A DNA stretch of 64,000 nucleotides. It comes from Nocardia iowensis (GTDB taxonomy: Bacteria > Actinomycetota > Actinomycetes > Mycobacteriales > Mycobacteriaceae). The DNA is taken from NCBI RefSeq assembly GCF_019222765.1, contig NZ_CP078145.1:6696001-6760000 (forward strand), read 5' to 3'. Under the pieces are notes generated by a model. That model was not told the DNA's origin. It made no database searches and was given only the letters and a program-made list of their open reading frames with translations. This document shows, piece after piece, positions 1 through 10,558 of the stretch (position 1 is its first letter; every line of letters begins with the position of its first letter). Position numbers and translations under genes: made by a program.

Positions 1-346
1 AATCCTTGAGGATGAACCCGGCCGCACCGGCTCGCAGCGCACCGGACAGCAACTGGTCGTCATCGAAGGTGGTCAGCACCAGCACCGGTGGTGCTCCTTC
101 GCGGGCGCGCAGGATGCGGGTGGCGTCGATGCCGCCGACCCGTTTCATCCGCAGATCCATCAGCACCACGTCGGGCCGGTCGGCCGCCACCGCGTCGAGC
201 ACCTCGTCGCCGTCGGCGCATTCGCTGACGACGAACCCGTCGCGGCGGCGCAGGATGCGGCGTAGCCCACCGCGCACCAGCTCCTGATCGTCGACCACCA
301 GGACGGTGACCGCGTCCTCGGCGCCCGCGGGCGATGCGGCTGTCAC
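1..346 (-). CDS. Two-component response regulator, LuxR/NarL family (partial, cut by window edge)
   Basis: The first 115 residues of a receiver domain are present; the rest, including the expected DNA-binding helix-turn-helix, lies outside the window. The frame shows the acidic pair VVDD near residues 18-20, the phosphoacceptor Asp64 in VLMDLRM, and the conserved Thr of LTTF and Lys of FILKD. I chose the GTG at 346-344 because it overlaps the stop of the upstream histidine kinase by four bases (GTGA), the usual arrangement for a kinase-regulator pair. The protein should be the cytoplasmic transcription factor phosphorylated by that kinase. The target genes cannot be seen; the divergent small gene and the ABC exporter at 2205-5401 are candidates by position only. 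Confidence 0.88.
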   Translation of the reverse strand, partial: MTAASPAGAEDAVTVLVVDDQELVRGGLRRILRRRDGFVVSECADGDEVLDAVAADRPDVVLMDLRMKRVGGIDATRILRAREGAPPVLVLTTFDDDQLLSGALRAGAAGFILKD

Positions 347-1671
347 AGAGCCTCCCGTGTCGTCGACGCACCGCCGTGCGGCACACCGGGCCAAGACGTG
401 CAAGCGAATCCGCCGCGGACCGGAGCCAGCGGAATGGACGCGCGGACCGACCAGCCACCGTCGTGCTGGCCCGCGAGCAGTCGGCCGCCGAGCAGTTCGG
501 CGCGCTGCGTCATCCCCGAGATCCCCATCCCCTTGCCCGGCTGCGCGGGCACACCGGCGGGCAACGTGTTGTCGACGGTCAACGTCACCGCCGCGGCATC
601 CACCGCCACCCGGACGGACGCGGATGCACCCGGCGCGTGTTTGACGACGTTGGCCAGCGACTCCTGACCTATTCGATACAGCGCGAGCCCGACCGCGGGC
701 GAGACCGCGCGCAGGTCGTCGGGGCACACATAACGCACATCGAGTCCGGCCCGCACGAAATCGCCGACCAGGCCCGCGATGTCCTCGACGCCCGGTTCCG
801 GCGCCTGTTTGGACGGCCGCGCGTCGAGCAGGCCGACGGTGCGCCGGATATCGGCCATCGCCTGGCGGCCGAGCTGCTCGGCCTCGGTGAGCGCGTCCAC
901 CGCCTCGTCGACTTCGCGATCGGTTTGCAGCGCGCGCCGCGCCGCGGTCAGATGCAGCAGGGTGATGCTCAGCGAATGCGCGATCACGTCGTGCACCTCG
1001 CGGGCGATCCGCCTGCGCTCCTCGTCGGCCGCCTGTGCCGCCCTGATGTTCTGGAACCCGCGCTCCTGATACAGGAATCGGCGCTGGTATTGCAGCATCA
1101 CCCCGGCCATCCAGCCGAATGCGACGCTGACCAGATAGCTCGGCAGGCCTTGCAGATGCCCGTTCGCCTCGAAGACCACCAGTTCCACCATCATCGCGAC
1201 GGCGGTCGGCACGCTGATCCGCTTCGGCGCGATCGCCGACACCTCACCGGCCGCGGCCACCAAAATGAACGGCGCGAGGTCCGGCGAGACGGGCTGGGCG
1301 AGGAACAGCGCCTCGGCCGCCATCGCGAACAGCCCGAGCGTCACCGGCCTTGGCATCACGCCAAGGAAGGCGTACATCGGTCCGAAGGCGGAGGTCAACA
1401 GCACGGCGAAGATCGGAAGGGCGGTCGGAAAGTAGCTGTGCCGCTGGACCGCCGCCGCGATGGCGACGATGAGCAGTGCCAGATCCACCGTGATGATCAC
1501 CGACGGCGGGTAATCGAAGGGCAGTTCCTCGACCCGGCGCTGGAACGAGACCACCGGCTGCCGCGCGAATTCGACGATGCGATCCCGCGACTGCCGCAGG
1601 TAGACCAGCACGCGCCGGAACCCGCGGGTCACCGGCCCGCCGGCCGGGGCGGAGACGCCGATCACACCCAT
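343..1671 (-). CDS. Sensor histidine kinase, NarL-partner type (HisKA_3)
   Basis: A 442-residue membrane histidine kinase. Residues about 57-195 hold several hydrophobic segments with short loops, so sensing is probably within the membrane. The H-box RIAREVHDVIAHSL places the phosphorylated His at residue 227, with the HisKA_3 layout. A GHKL-type ATPase domain follows, with an N-box-like TVDNTLP and the glycine-rich GKGMGISGM. It is translated just upstream of its response regulator with a four-base overlap. The signal is unknown; kinases of this shape often respond to envelope stress or sit next to ABC exporters, and an FtsX-type exporter begins about 0.5 kb away on the other strand. That link is inference only. 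Confidence 0.9.
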   Translation of the reverse strand: MGVIGVSAPAGGPVTRGFRRVLVYLRQSRDRIVEFARQPVVSFQRRVEELPFDYPPSVIITVDLALLIVAIAAAVQRHSYFPTALPIFAVLLTSAFGPMYAFLGVMPRPVTLGLFAMAAEALFLAQPVSPDLAPFILVAAAGEVSAIAPKRISVPTAVAMMVELVVFEANGHLQGLPSYLVSVAFGWMAGVMLQYQRRFLYQERGFQNIRAAQAADEERRRIAREVHDVIAHSLSITLLHLTAARRALQTDREVDEAVDALTEAEQLGRQAMADIRRTVGLLDARPSKQAPEPGVEDIAGLVGDFVRAGLDVRYVCPDDLRAVSPAVGLALYRIGQESLANVVKHAPGASASVRVAVDAAAVTLTVDNTLPAGVPAQPGKGMGISGMTQRAELLGGRLLAGQHDGGWSVRASIPLAPVRGGFACTSWPGVPHGGASTTREAL

Positions 1672-1829
1672 GGCGTAAGGCTAACCGCCCGATACCGGCC
1701 CGTGCATCGTTCCGGAAGCGGTCTGCTTCTCCTACCGTGGGTGGAGATCAATTCGGGTCCCTGGCACGACGACAGCCCGACCGGACCGTCCGTAACGTGA
1801 GTCGTAGCGTCACACGAAAGGCAAGGGTC

Positions 1830-2150
1830 ATGTCCTGGGAAGAACAGCACGCCCGTACCGAAGTTGTGCACACTGTCCTCGCCCGCGCCGCCGTCGACCC
1901 GGCAGATCCGCACCTGTTCACCGACCTCCCGGGGCTGGAGCGGCTGTTCGGTGACGCGGACGGGCTGTTGCTCGCCTTGCGCTATCGCTGGAATATTCAC
2001 CTCGACGCGAAGCTGGATCAGGCGCTGGCCCAAGGACAGTCGGTGCTCGAGGCGTATCTCGAGCTGGCCGCCGAGCAGCCGGTGCTGCGCGCGGTGCTCG
2101 ATGCCCAGTATCGTCGCCGCCACCACGCGCCGGAAGTCATGGCGCGGTAG
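1830..2150 (+). CDS. Hypothetical protein, 106 aa
   Basis: A small acidic, Leu- and Ala-rich, apparently all-helical soluble protein with no signal peptide or membrane segment. I did not recognise a family. The ATG at 1830 is chosen over an in-frame upstream start at 1737 because it is preceded by a purine-rich GAAAGGCAAGGG element. It lies 54 bases upstream of the ABC ATPase on the same strand and is divergent from the kinase-regulator pair, so it may be the first gene of the exporter operon. Codon use looks like that of its neighbours. Confidence 0.7.
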   Translation: MSWEEQHARTEVVHTVLARAAVDPADPHLFTDLPGLERLFGDADGLLLALRYRWNIHLDAKLDQALAQGQSVLEAYLELAAEQPVLRAVLDAQYRRRHHAPEVMAR

Positions 2151-2204
2151 CGCGCTACGAGAGACGAACAACTGGTGACTGATCGAACAGAGTGGGGGCC
2201 AACG

Positions 2205-2908
<704 letters not shown>

Positions 2909-2912
<4 letters not shown>

Positions 2913-5401
2913 TCGGCGCCGCCTGGGATCGGCTGCGGCTGTTCAATATCGGCGAACTGCTCGTGCACCGCGCGCGGACCATGATGTCCCTGGTGGTGAT
3001 GGGAGTGTCGGCGGGCCTGCTGGTGGCGGTGTTGAGCATCTCCGGCTCGGTCACCGGATCGGTGGACCGGCTTACGCAGAGCTTGGGCGGACGTGCCGCG
3101 CTCGAGGTCACCGGCGTCACCGACGCGGGTTTCGATCAGCAACTGCTGCAACGGATCGCGACCACACCGGGCGTCGACAAGGCCGTGCCGATGCTGCGTT
3201 CGCAGATCGGCGTCGGCGCCGACCGGGCGCTGCTGATCGGCGCCGACGCGAATATCAGCGCGCTGGGCAGCGCGCTGGCCGGGCCGGTCACCGCGCAGGC
3301 GGGCAAGCTGCTCACGGTGCCCAACGGCGTCCTGGTCGGCGCGGGCATGGGCTACGCGGAGGGCGAGCAGTTCCCCCTCGGTTCCGGAACCGTCACCGTC
3401 GCGGGCGTTCTCGACAAGGACACCTCGAAACAGCTCAACGACGGCCACCTCATCGCGGCGCCGCTCGGGCTGGCCCAGAAGGTCACCGGGCGGATCGGCC
3501 GGCTGGATTCCATTCAGGTGATCCCCGCGCAAGGCACTGCGGTCGAGACGTTGCGTGCCGACCTGACCAGAGTCGTCGACGGTCGCGCGGTGGTCGCCGA
3601 GCCCAGTCTGCGCACCGCGCAAGCCGGTAGCGCGATCCAGCTCGTGCGCTATTCGACAACAATGGCTTCGGCAGCGGCACTGATCGTTTCGGCGTTCCTC
3701 ATCTACAACGCGATGAGCATGGCGATCGCTCAACGCAGGCCCATGCTTTCGCTGCTGCGCGCCATCGGCGGCAAGCGCGGACCGATGGTGCGTGACCTGC
3801 TGGCCGAGGCGGCGCTGCTCGGCGTGCTCGGCGGCGCGGTGGGCGCGGTGATCGGGATCTTCATGGGGCGCATCGCGATCGGTCAACTGCCCGCCGCCGT
3901 CATGTCGTCCGTGGAGGCCCGCACGGAATATATGGTGCCCGGTTACGCGATCCCGGCCGCGATCTTCGCCTGTGTGGTCGCCAGCGTGACCGCCGCGGGG
4001 CTCGCCGCGCGCCAGGTGTACCGGGTGGAGCCCATCGAGGCGCTGGTCCCGGTCGGCGTCGGCCGGGTCGACACGGCGAGCCCGCTGCTGCGGTGGGCCG
4101 CGATCGTGGCGGGCCTCGGGCTTGCCGCGCTATCGATCGCGATCGCCGAGCTCGACCTCGGCCGCTATTCGCTGGCCGCCATTTCCACCTCGTTCGTCGC
4201 GGCCGTGATGATCTGTTTCGCCGCGACCGGGCCACTCGTCCGGGTCGCCGCGGCGACCGCACGCCTATTCGGTGCGCCGGGCGCCCTCGGCGCGACCACC
4301 CTCGAACGGGCGCCGCGCCGGGTGTGGGCGACCGCGATGACGGTGATGATCGGCGTGGCCGCGACGGTCGCCATGAGCGGAGCGTCGCGCAATATGGTCG
4401 ATTCCGCCACCATGACCTTCAAAGACCTCGCCAGGAGCGATGTCTACATCAGCCCCGCCTCGCTGGCGCAGTTCCCGACCGGTCCGCTACTGCCCGCCGG
4501 GCTGGCCGACCGGATAGCCGAAATGCCGGGGGTCGCCGAGACGAGTCCGGCGCAGATGGCGTTCTCCACCCTCGGCAGCGGACGGGTGATGCTGCAGGGC
4601 TTTCCGCCCAACGCGCGCGAAACCCGGATGCGGATGCTGGACGACACGGTGGTCGCGCGATTGTCCGCCGGTCAGGGGGTGGCGATCTCGCGAGATGTGG
4701 CCCGGTCCCTCAACGTGGACGTCGGCGCCCAGTTGACCTTGCCGACCCCGACCGGCGAGCACACCGTGACTGTGCTGCAAGTGATTCCGTACTTCTCCGC
4801 CATCGCGGGCGTCGTCATGATGGACCTCGACCTGATGCGTCACTGGTACGAACGACCCGGCGAAACGATCGTCTCGGTCAATATCGAGGACGGCGCGGAC
4901 CACGCCGCCGTGCTGGCGGCGATCCGGCAACTCGTTCCGCCGGAGATCCACGTGGACACCGGACCGAACACCGTCGTCTCGGCCGCCTCCAGCATTCGGC
5001 AGGGGTCGGCGATGAGCAACGCCATCCTCTGGATCGTGGTGTTGGTGGCCACCGTGGCGCTGTTGAACACCTTGATGCTGTCGGTGCTCGAACGCCGCAG
5101 AGAGCTCGGCGTGTTGCGGGCCATGGGAACCAGCCGCAAGTTCCTGATGCGGTCGGTGCTCGCCGAAGCGGCCGGGATCGGATTGACCGGCGCGGCACTG
5201 GGTCTGGTCGTCGGCATCGCCGTGCAGTACCTGGCCACCGTCGCCATCGCGCACGCGCTGACCATCGATGTCGTCTACCAGCCGAGCCCGATGCTGCTGG
5301 TCTACGGCTCGGTCGCGCTCGGGTTGGCATTGCTCGGCTCGATCCCGCCCGCACTGCGCGCGGGCCGGATGCCGATCGTGGAGGCGCTGGCCGTCGACTG
5401 A
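2909..5401 (+). CDS. FtsX-like ABC transporter permease
   Basis: An 830-residue integral membrane protein with two FtsX repeats. Each repeat has a transmembrane helix, a large extracytoplasmic domain and a block of three helices: roughly residues 25-50, 245-365 and 390-480, then 700-825. The duplicated segments SLLRAIGGKRGPMVRDLLAE and GVLRAMGTSRKFLMRSVLAE are the cytoplasmic coupling motifs of this family. It pairs with the upstream ATPase and should use ATP hydrolysis to drive movement of a substrate or protein in the envelope. The substrate is unknown. The gene converges on the Ser/Thr kinase gene with only 10 bases between the stops. Confidence 0.9.
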
Positions 5402-5411
5402 ATCGCGCTGC

Positions 5412-7340
5412 CTACAACGGCAAGTCGGTGAACCAGGCCTTGAACTTCTGCTGGGTCAGCCCGAAGCCGGAGTCGGGCTGACTGTCGGTGAGTGTCACCT
5501 TGGCGAAGAACAGGTAATTCGCGCGCGCCGGATCGGATTCGAAGCTCACCACCAGGAAGCCGTCCGGGAAACCGCCGCCCGCCTGTTCCCACCGATGGGT
5601 GGTGTACGACTTGCCGCCGTTGCGCTCGGTCGCCTTGGTGTTCGGCGGCAGGTCGCGCACCGCCGCCTTGGCGTCCTCGGGCGACTTGAAGGCGACCGCG
5701 ATGAAGTCGGGTTCGTTGATCGGCACGCCCCAGCAGTTCCAGGCCGTCTGCCACTTCGGGAAGGCGGGCACGTCGTTGTCGCTGGAGATCTTGTCGCCCG
5801 CCTTGACGGTGTCCAGGAAGCAGGTTTTGTCGTGATAGCCCTCGCCGCTCCCGATTCCGTAGGTGGTGTCGACGCCCTGCGGGAGCACCTTCGGGAACGC
5901 CTTGGCGAGGGTCGTCGGGTCCTCGGGTGTGCCGGTGCTCGCGGCCGAGGTCTTGCCCGAATCCGCCGGTGACGACGCATCCGAACCGTCCGCCGTCGCC
6001 AGCACGACCCCCACGACGACGAGCACGATCACGACGATCAGGCTGAGCACCACGATCAAGCCGGTGTTCGAGCGCCGGGCAGGACCGGGCTGGACCGGGT
6101 AGCCCGGCCCCGGCTGCTGTCCGTAACCCATCCTAGGCGGACCCTGCGGCGGGAAGGCCTGTCCAGCACCGGAGTTCGGCGACGAGTAGCCACCGACCTG
6201 ATTGTTCGAGGGGAACGACTGTCCGCCGACCGAGTTCGCCGGAGCCGGGTAGCCGCCGCCGGAAGACGGGAACTGTTGCCCGACAGCGGCGTTCGACTCG
6301 TACTGCGGTGGCGTCGCGTATCCGGCGGCGGCGAGCGGCGTCGCGTACGCGGGCGCCGACCCCGGGTACGCACCCTGCGCCATCGGCGGTTGGGCGAGCA
6401 CCGTCGGGGCGGGCTGCGGGGTGTACTGCGGCACGACGGGCAACGGTGGCAGCTGTCCGGTGAGCGCTTGCCGTGCGGCGCTGGCGAATTCGACGCAGGA
6501 CGAGAACCGCTGGTCGGGCCGCTTCGCCATCGCCACCGCGATCACCGCGTCCATCGCGGGTGCCAGACCGGCCCGCCGCGCGGCCGCCGACGGCGGTTGC
6601 AGTTGCAGGTGGCCGCGGATGATGTCGGCCGGGGCGGGCGCGTCGAACGGCGCCATCCCGGTCAGCAGCCAATACAGCGCGCAGGCCAGCGAGTACTGAT
6701 CGGAGCGGTGATCGAGATGCGCGCCGGTCATCTGTTCCGGCGAGGCATAGGCAAGCGTCGCGGTGAACATGCCGGTCTGCGTCAGATGCGTGGAATCCTC
6801 ACGCAGCCTGGCGATTCCGAAGTCGGTGAGAAAGACCCGCTCGCGTTGGCCGCCGCTGGCGCGGGCCAGCATGATGTTCGCGGGTTTCACATCACGATGC
6901 AGCACCCCCATGCCGTGCGCGTAATCCAATGCCGCGGCGACGCCTTCGATGATCTGCACAGCCCGCTCCGGTGGCATGTTCTGCGGGTTCACCGCCGCCG
7001 CGTCGACACCATCGACGTACTGCATGGAAATCCACAGCTGATCGTCCTCGGTGCCGCGGTCGTACACCGCGACGATATTGGGATGATCGAGTTGCGCGGC
7101 CAGATCGGCCTCCCGCTCGAACCGTGCCCGTACCTCGGTATCGGTGAACAGCTCGCGGTTGAGTAGCTTGAGCGCGGTTTGCCGTGGCAATCTGGGATGG
7201 CGGGCCAGGTATACCGATCCCATGCCACCTTGCCCGAGCAACTTCTCGATGGTGAACCCGGCGAATACCTCACCGCTGGTCAGCAACACGTCCCCTTCAG
7301 GTAGACCGCGGCGTCCGGATGTCACCTCCGAGCGCGTCAT
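5412..7340 (-). CDS. Transmembrane Ser/Thr protein kinase (PknA/B/H-like)
   Basis: A 642-residue Hanks-type kinase. The glycine loop GQGGMG is at residues 36-41, the ATP Lys in ALKLL at 58, the catalytic HRDVKPAN from 148 and DFG at 173-175. After the kinase domain (to about 290) comes a Pro/Gly/Ala/Gln-rich linker (about 298-420), one transmembrane helix (about 426-450) and an extracellular domain to residue 642. The outer domain contains two Cys (TCFLD and WNCWG) and is only loosely like the sensor domains of PknH-type kinases. Such kinases phosphorylate cell-wall and regulatory proteins in response to an outside signal. It is monocistronic, converging on the FtsX permease and divergent from the beta-lactamase-like gene. 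Confidence 0.92.
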   Translation of the reverse strand: MTRSEVTSGRRGLPEGDVLLTSGEVFAGFTIEKLLGQGGMGSVYLARHPRLPRQTALKLLNRELFTDTEVRARFEREADLAAQLDHPNIVAVYDRGTEDDQLWISMQYVDGVDAAAVNPQNMPPERAVQIIEGVAAALDYAHGMGVLHRDVKPANIMLARASGGQRERVFLTDFGIARLREDSTHLTQTGMFTATLAYASPEQMTGAHLDHRSDQYSLACALYWLLTGMAPFDAPAPADIIRGHLQLQPPSAAARRAGLAPAMDAVIAVAMAKRPDQRFSSCVEFASAARQALTGQLPPLPVVPQYTPQPAPTVLAQPPMAQGAYPGSAPAYATPLAAAGYATPPQYESNAAVGQQFPSSGGGYPAPANSVGGQSFPSNNQVGGYSSPNSGAGQAFPPQGPPRMGYGQQPGPGYPVQPGPARRSNTGLIVVLSLIVVIVLVVVGVVLATADGSDASSPADSGKTSAASTGTPEDPTTLAKAFPKVLPQGVDTTYGIGSGEGYHDKTCFLDTVKAGDKISSDNDVPAFPKWQTAWNCWGVPINEPDFIAVAFKSPEDAKAAVRDLPPNTKATERNGGKSYTTHRWEQAGGGFPDGFLVVSFESDPARANYLFFAKVTLTDSQPDSGFGLTQQKFKAWFTDLPL

Positions 7341-7556
7341 ACAGAGCTTGGAGCATAACCGGTAACCCCGTAGCCACGCGGTTTCGAATTCTTCGGGAAG
7401 ATCGGCAAAACTATGGAGGAGACATCACCGTCACGTCAACGTTCCATGGCGCGTTCATGATGTCCTCACGCCCGATTACCGATCGGGTCGATCCAACAAG
7501 CTAAATTTTGCACCGCCGACAAACAGCGATCACACGCATGGTGGTGGGGAGGACGC

Positions 7557-8459
7557 GTGGTGAAGTCGACGGGAAGAGGTGCTGCGTTGCGCTCGGTACT
7601 ACGCGGCACCGCCGTGGTCACATTGATCGGGCTCACCTCCTGCTCGCTGCTCCCCGGCGACCGGCACCCCGCCGAGCGGCCTGCCGTCATCGTCGACACC
7701 GCAGGATCTTTCCGTCCGGGACTTTCGGTGTCCATCCCCGATTCGCTGGCCGCCGATTTCACCCAGTTGCAGCCCAAACTCGGCGGTCAAGTCGGCTTGG
7801 CGGTGATGCCGGTCGGCGGCGGCCGGATGACCATTTTCGGCGACTGGACCAGCGGCATCGCCTGGTCGACCATCAAGGTCCCGCTGGCGATCGCGGCGCT
7901 GCGGCACGACCAGGACCCCGGCATCTTCGATGTCGCCGAGGCCGCCATCACCGTCTCCGACAACGGCGCGGCCGAGACGCTGTGGGAATCGCTCGGCGAC
8001 GGCCTGGAAGCCGCCCAGGCGGTGCAGGACGTACTCGACGAGGGCGGTGACTCCACCACCGGCGTCGCCGGACCGCGAACCAGGTTGGACTACACGGCCT
8101 TCGGGCAGACCGAATGGACGCTGGCCAATCAGGTGCGGTTCGCCTCGCGGCTGCCGTGCCTGCCGGACACCTTCCGGGTGACCGAGCTCATGTCCGAGAT
8201 CATCCCCGACCAGGCATGGGGGCTCGGCACCTTGCCGGGTGCGGCATTCAAGGGCGGCTGGGGCCCGGACGACGACACCGGCATCTACACGGTGCGCCAG
8301 TTCGGTGTGGTGCCGACCCAATCCGGGATGGTCGCCGTCGCCCTTGCGGCGCAGGCCGATTCGGGGACCTACGACGACGCCACCGCCATCCTGAGCCGCC
8401 TGGCCGGGCTGCTCGGCAGGCATCTGACCGAGTTGCGCGGCGGGACCTGCACGCACTGA
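7557..8459 (+). CDS. Class A beta-lactamase-like serine hydrolase lipoprotein
   Basis: A 300-residue exported protein. The N terminus has a basic region, a hydrophobic stretch and a lipobox LTSC with Cys29, so it should be a lipid-anchored cell-surface protein. It keeps the penicillin-recognising enzyme motifs: SxxK as S104-T-I-K107, an SDN triad at 134-136, and a KGG (FKGGWG) near residue 232 where KTG/KSG is usual. The Glu of the class A omega loop is not obvious to me, so it may be a D,D-peptidase or an inactive relative rather than a true beta-lactamase. It starts at GTG 7557 after a GGGGAGG element. It converges with the response regulator gene 16 bases downstream. Confidence 0.82.
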   Translation: MVKSTGRGAALRSVLRGTAVVTLIGLTSCSLLPGDRHPAERPAVIVDTAGSFRPGLSVSIPDSLAADFTQLQPKLGGQVGLAVMPVGGGRMTIFGDWTSGIAWSTIKVPLAIAALRHDQDPGIFDVAEAAITVSDNGAAETLWESLGDGLEAAQAVQDVLDEGGDSTTGVAGPRTRLDYTAFGQTEWTLANQVRFASRLPCLPDTFRVTELMSEIIPDQAWGLGTLPGAAFKGGWGPDDDTGIYTVRQFGVVPTQSGMVAVALAAQADSGTYDDATAILSRLAGLLGRHLTELRGGTCTH

Positions 8460-8475
8460 GCGCCGGTCGGCTGAA

Positions 8476-9147
8476 TCAGCCGGGAGTGACCAGCCCGGAT
8501 TCGTAGGCCAGCACCACCGCTTGCGCGCGGTCGCGCAGGTTCAGCTTCGAGAAGACCTTGGAGACATGCGTTTTCACGGTCTGCTCGGCGACGAACAGGG
8601 ATTCGGCGATCTCGGTGTTGGACATGCCCTTGGCGATCAATTCCAGCACTTCCCGCTCCCGCGGCGTCAGCGAGGCCAACGCGGGCGTCGGCTTCGCGCG
8701 GGTGGCGGAGCGGCGGCGGGTGACGTCGGCGATGAGCCGGCGGGTGACCGTCGGCGCCAGCAGGGCCTGGCCGTCGGCGACCACGCGGACCGCGCGGACG
8801 AGTTCTTCGGCGGGTGCGTCCTTGAGCAGGAAGCCGCTCGCGCCGAGGCTCAGCGCTTCGTAGACGTAGTCGTCGATGTCGAAGGTGGTGAGCATCAGCA
8901 CCCGCACCGGCGGCTCGAACCCGGCGGCCAGGATGTGGCGGGCCGCGTCGAGTCCGTTCATTTCCGGCATCCGCACGTCCATCAGGACCACGTCGGGACG
9001 CAGCCGCTTGGCCTCGGCCACCGCGATCTTTCCGTCCGGAGCGTCGCCCACCACGCTGATGTCGGGCTGGGCGGCGAGCAGGGCACCGAAACCCTGCCGC
9101 ACCATTGCCTGGTCATCGGCGATCAACACGGTTATCGGCACCGCCAT
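8476..9147 (-). CDS. Two-component response regulator, LuxR/NarL family
   Basis: A complete 223-residue response regulator. The receiver domain has ADDQ at residues 10-13, the phosphoacceptor Asp57 in VLMDVRMP, the conserved Thr in LTTF and Lys in FLLKD. The C-terminal LuxR helix-turn-helix (about 158-223) carries SLTPREREVLELIAKGMSNT and AEQTVKTHVSKVFSKL. It lies 35 bases downstream of its probable partner kinase on the same strand. Its target genes are not visible here; the secreted phospholipase and hydrolase pair divergent from the kinase is a positional candidate. Confidence 0.93.
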   Translation of the reverse strand: MAVPITVLIADDQAMVRQGFGALLAAQPDISVVGDAPDGKIAVAEAKRLRPDVVLMDVRMPEMNGLDAARHILAAGFEPPVRVLMLTTFDIDDYVYEALSLGASGFLLKDAPAEELVRAVRVVADGQALLAPTVTRRLIADVTRRRSATRAKPTPALASLTPREREVLELIAKGMSNTEIAESLFVAEQTVKTHVSKVFSKLNLRDRAQAVVLAYESGLVTPG

Positions 9148-9182
9148 ACCCTAGTGGGACGAGCACTTGGGGGCCAGACGGC

Positions 9183-10391
9183 TCAGTTAGCGGCTTGACC
9201 GAGCAGGACCGGGTCGAGTGTCGTCGTCTGGCTCAGCGGGAGCCTGGCGTGTACTTCGAAACCGCCGTCGGGATGTGGACCTGCGGTGAGGTCGCCGCCC
9301 GCGGCGAGGGCGCGGGCCTGCATGCCCGCGATGCCGTGGCCGCCGTTGCCGACCGGGCGGGCGACGGTGGCGGTGGGGCCGTTACGAACAATGAGCTCCA
9401 CCAACGGGCCGACCCGCAGATGCACCTGGACGGCCGCTTCCGGGGCATGCCGGGACGCATTGGACAGCGACTCCTGGGTGATCCGATACAACGCGAGCCC
9501 CGCGGTGTCGGGGACGGTCTCCAGCAAGCCGTCGATCGTCCAGGCGATCCGCACGCCCGCCCGCAATGCGCCCTCGAACAGGGCCGGCACATCCGTAGCC
9601 TTGGGCTGTGGCGTGTGCTCGGGGGCCTGCCCGTCGCTGCGCAGCACGCCGAGCATGCCGCGGATTTCGTTCAGCGCCTCGCGGGCGGTGGCACCGATGG
9701 ATTCGAATTCGGCCCTGGCGGCCGGGGTTACGTCCGCGACCCGGTAGGGCGCGGTCTGGGCCTGCACCACCACCAGCGACATGTGATGCGCCACCACGTC
9801 GTGCAGGTCGCGCGCGATGCGGGCCTTCTCCTCCAGAATGGCCCGGCGCGCCCGCTCGACCTCGTTCTCCTCTTCCTGGCGCACCAACTGCTGGCGCGAC
9901 AGCACGAGCCACCGCACAAGCAGCCCGAACAGCACCACCGCACCGAGTGCGATCGGCCAGCCCCATGCCGAACTCCCCAGGTCGCCGCTGGACATCGTGG
10001 TGCCGAGCAGCAGCGATGTCGCTACCCAGGCCACGCCGATGATCGGCACCGTCGCCCGCACCGCCACCGCGAACAGCAGCGCGAACAGGCACAGGATGTG
10101 CACGACCTGGATCGGCAACTCGTTGTTCGGCTGGTTCGGAATCGCCAGCGAGATGAGCATCCCGGAACCCGCCGAGATCGCCCAGCCGAGCGAAGGATTG
10201 ATCCGGATGAGCAGGATCGGGAACGCGGCCAGTGCCGCGATGAACGGCTGCACGGCGATCGGCACCGTATGGGTGAGATGCAGCGTCGGCCACGCCACCG
10301 CGTAGAAGATGAGGGCGACGAGCACCGTGACGGCGTCGAACCACATCCGCCCGCTGAACTGTTTGGTCCGGGCACGGATCTGCTGCTTCAT
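9183..10391 (-). CDS. Sensor histidine kinase, NarL-partner type (HisKA_3)
   Basis: A 402-residue membrane kinase with five or six hydrophobic segments in residues 18-165. A charged coiled linker (RQEEENEVERARRAILEEKA) precedes the H-box RIARDLHDVVAHHMSL with His197. The C-terminal GHKL ATPase domain has IVRNGPT and VGNGGHGIAGMQARA. I use the ATG at 10391; another in-frame ATG at 10430 would add 13 residues. It is the upstream partner of the response regulator at 8476-9147 and is organised like the kinase at 343-1671, but the order here is kinase, then a 35-base gap, then regulator. Confidence 0.9.
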   Translation of the reverse strand: MKQQIRARTKQFSGRMWFDAVTVLVALIFYAVAWPTLHLTHTVPIAVQPFIAALAAFPILLIRINPSLGWAISAGSGMLISLAIPNQPNNELPIQVVHILCLFALLFAVAVRATVPIIGVAWVATSLLLGTTMSSGDLGSSAWGWPIALGAVVLFGLLVRWLVLSRQQLVRQEEENEVERARRAILEEKARIARDLHDVVAHHMSLVVVQAQTAPYRVADVTPAARAEFESIGATAREALNEIRGMLGVLRSDGQAPEHTPQPKATDVPALFEGALRAGVRIAWTIDGLLETVPDTAGLALYRITQESLSNASRHAPEAAVQVHLRVGPLVELIVRNGPTATVARPVGNGGHGIAGMQARALAAGGDLTAGPHPDGGFEVHARLPLSQTTTLDPVLLGQAAN

Positions 10392-10558
10392 ACCTACGAC
10401 ACTAGAAAGTCCAGCGTGCTGCCACGTCATACCCCCGGGTGATTTCGCACCCCGTACCCAGGTGCGAGGCGGCGACCGAGCTCACCCGGCGGCACCGCCC
10501 CGGAAACCGGTCCCCGGCGTGAGGCCCGCGAGCGGGGTGCGTTCCTAGCGTCTAGATC

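Noticed and set aside
4093..5481. 462-residue Arg- and Asp-rich open frame overlapping the FtsX permease
   Set aside because: It is a +1 shadow of the permease; composition is that of a GC-rich antisense or shifted frame and it has no family features.
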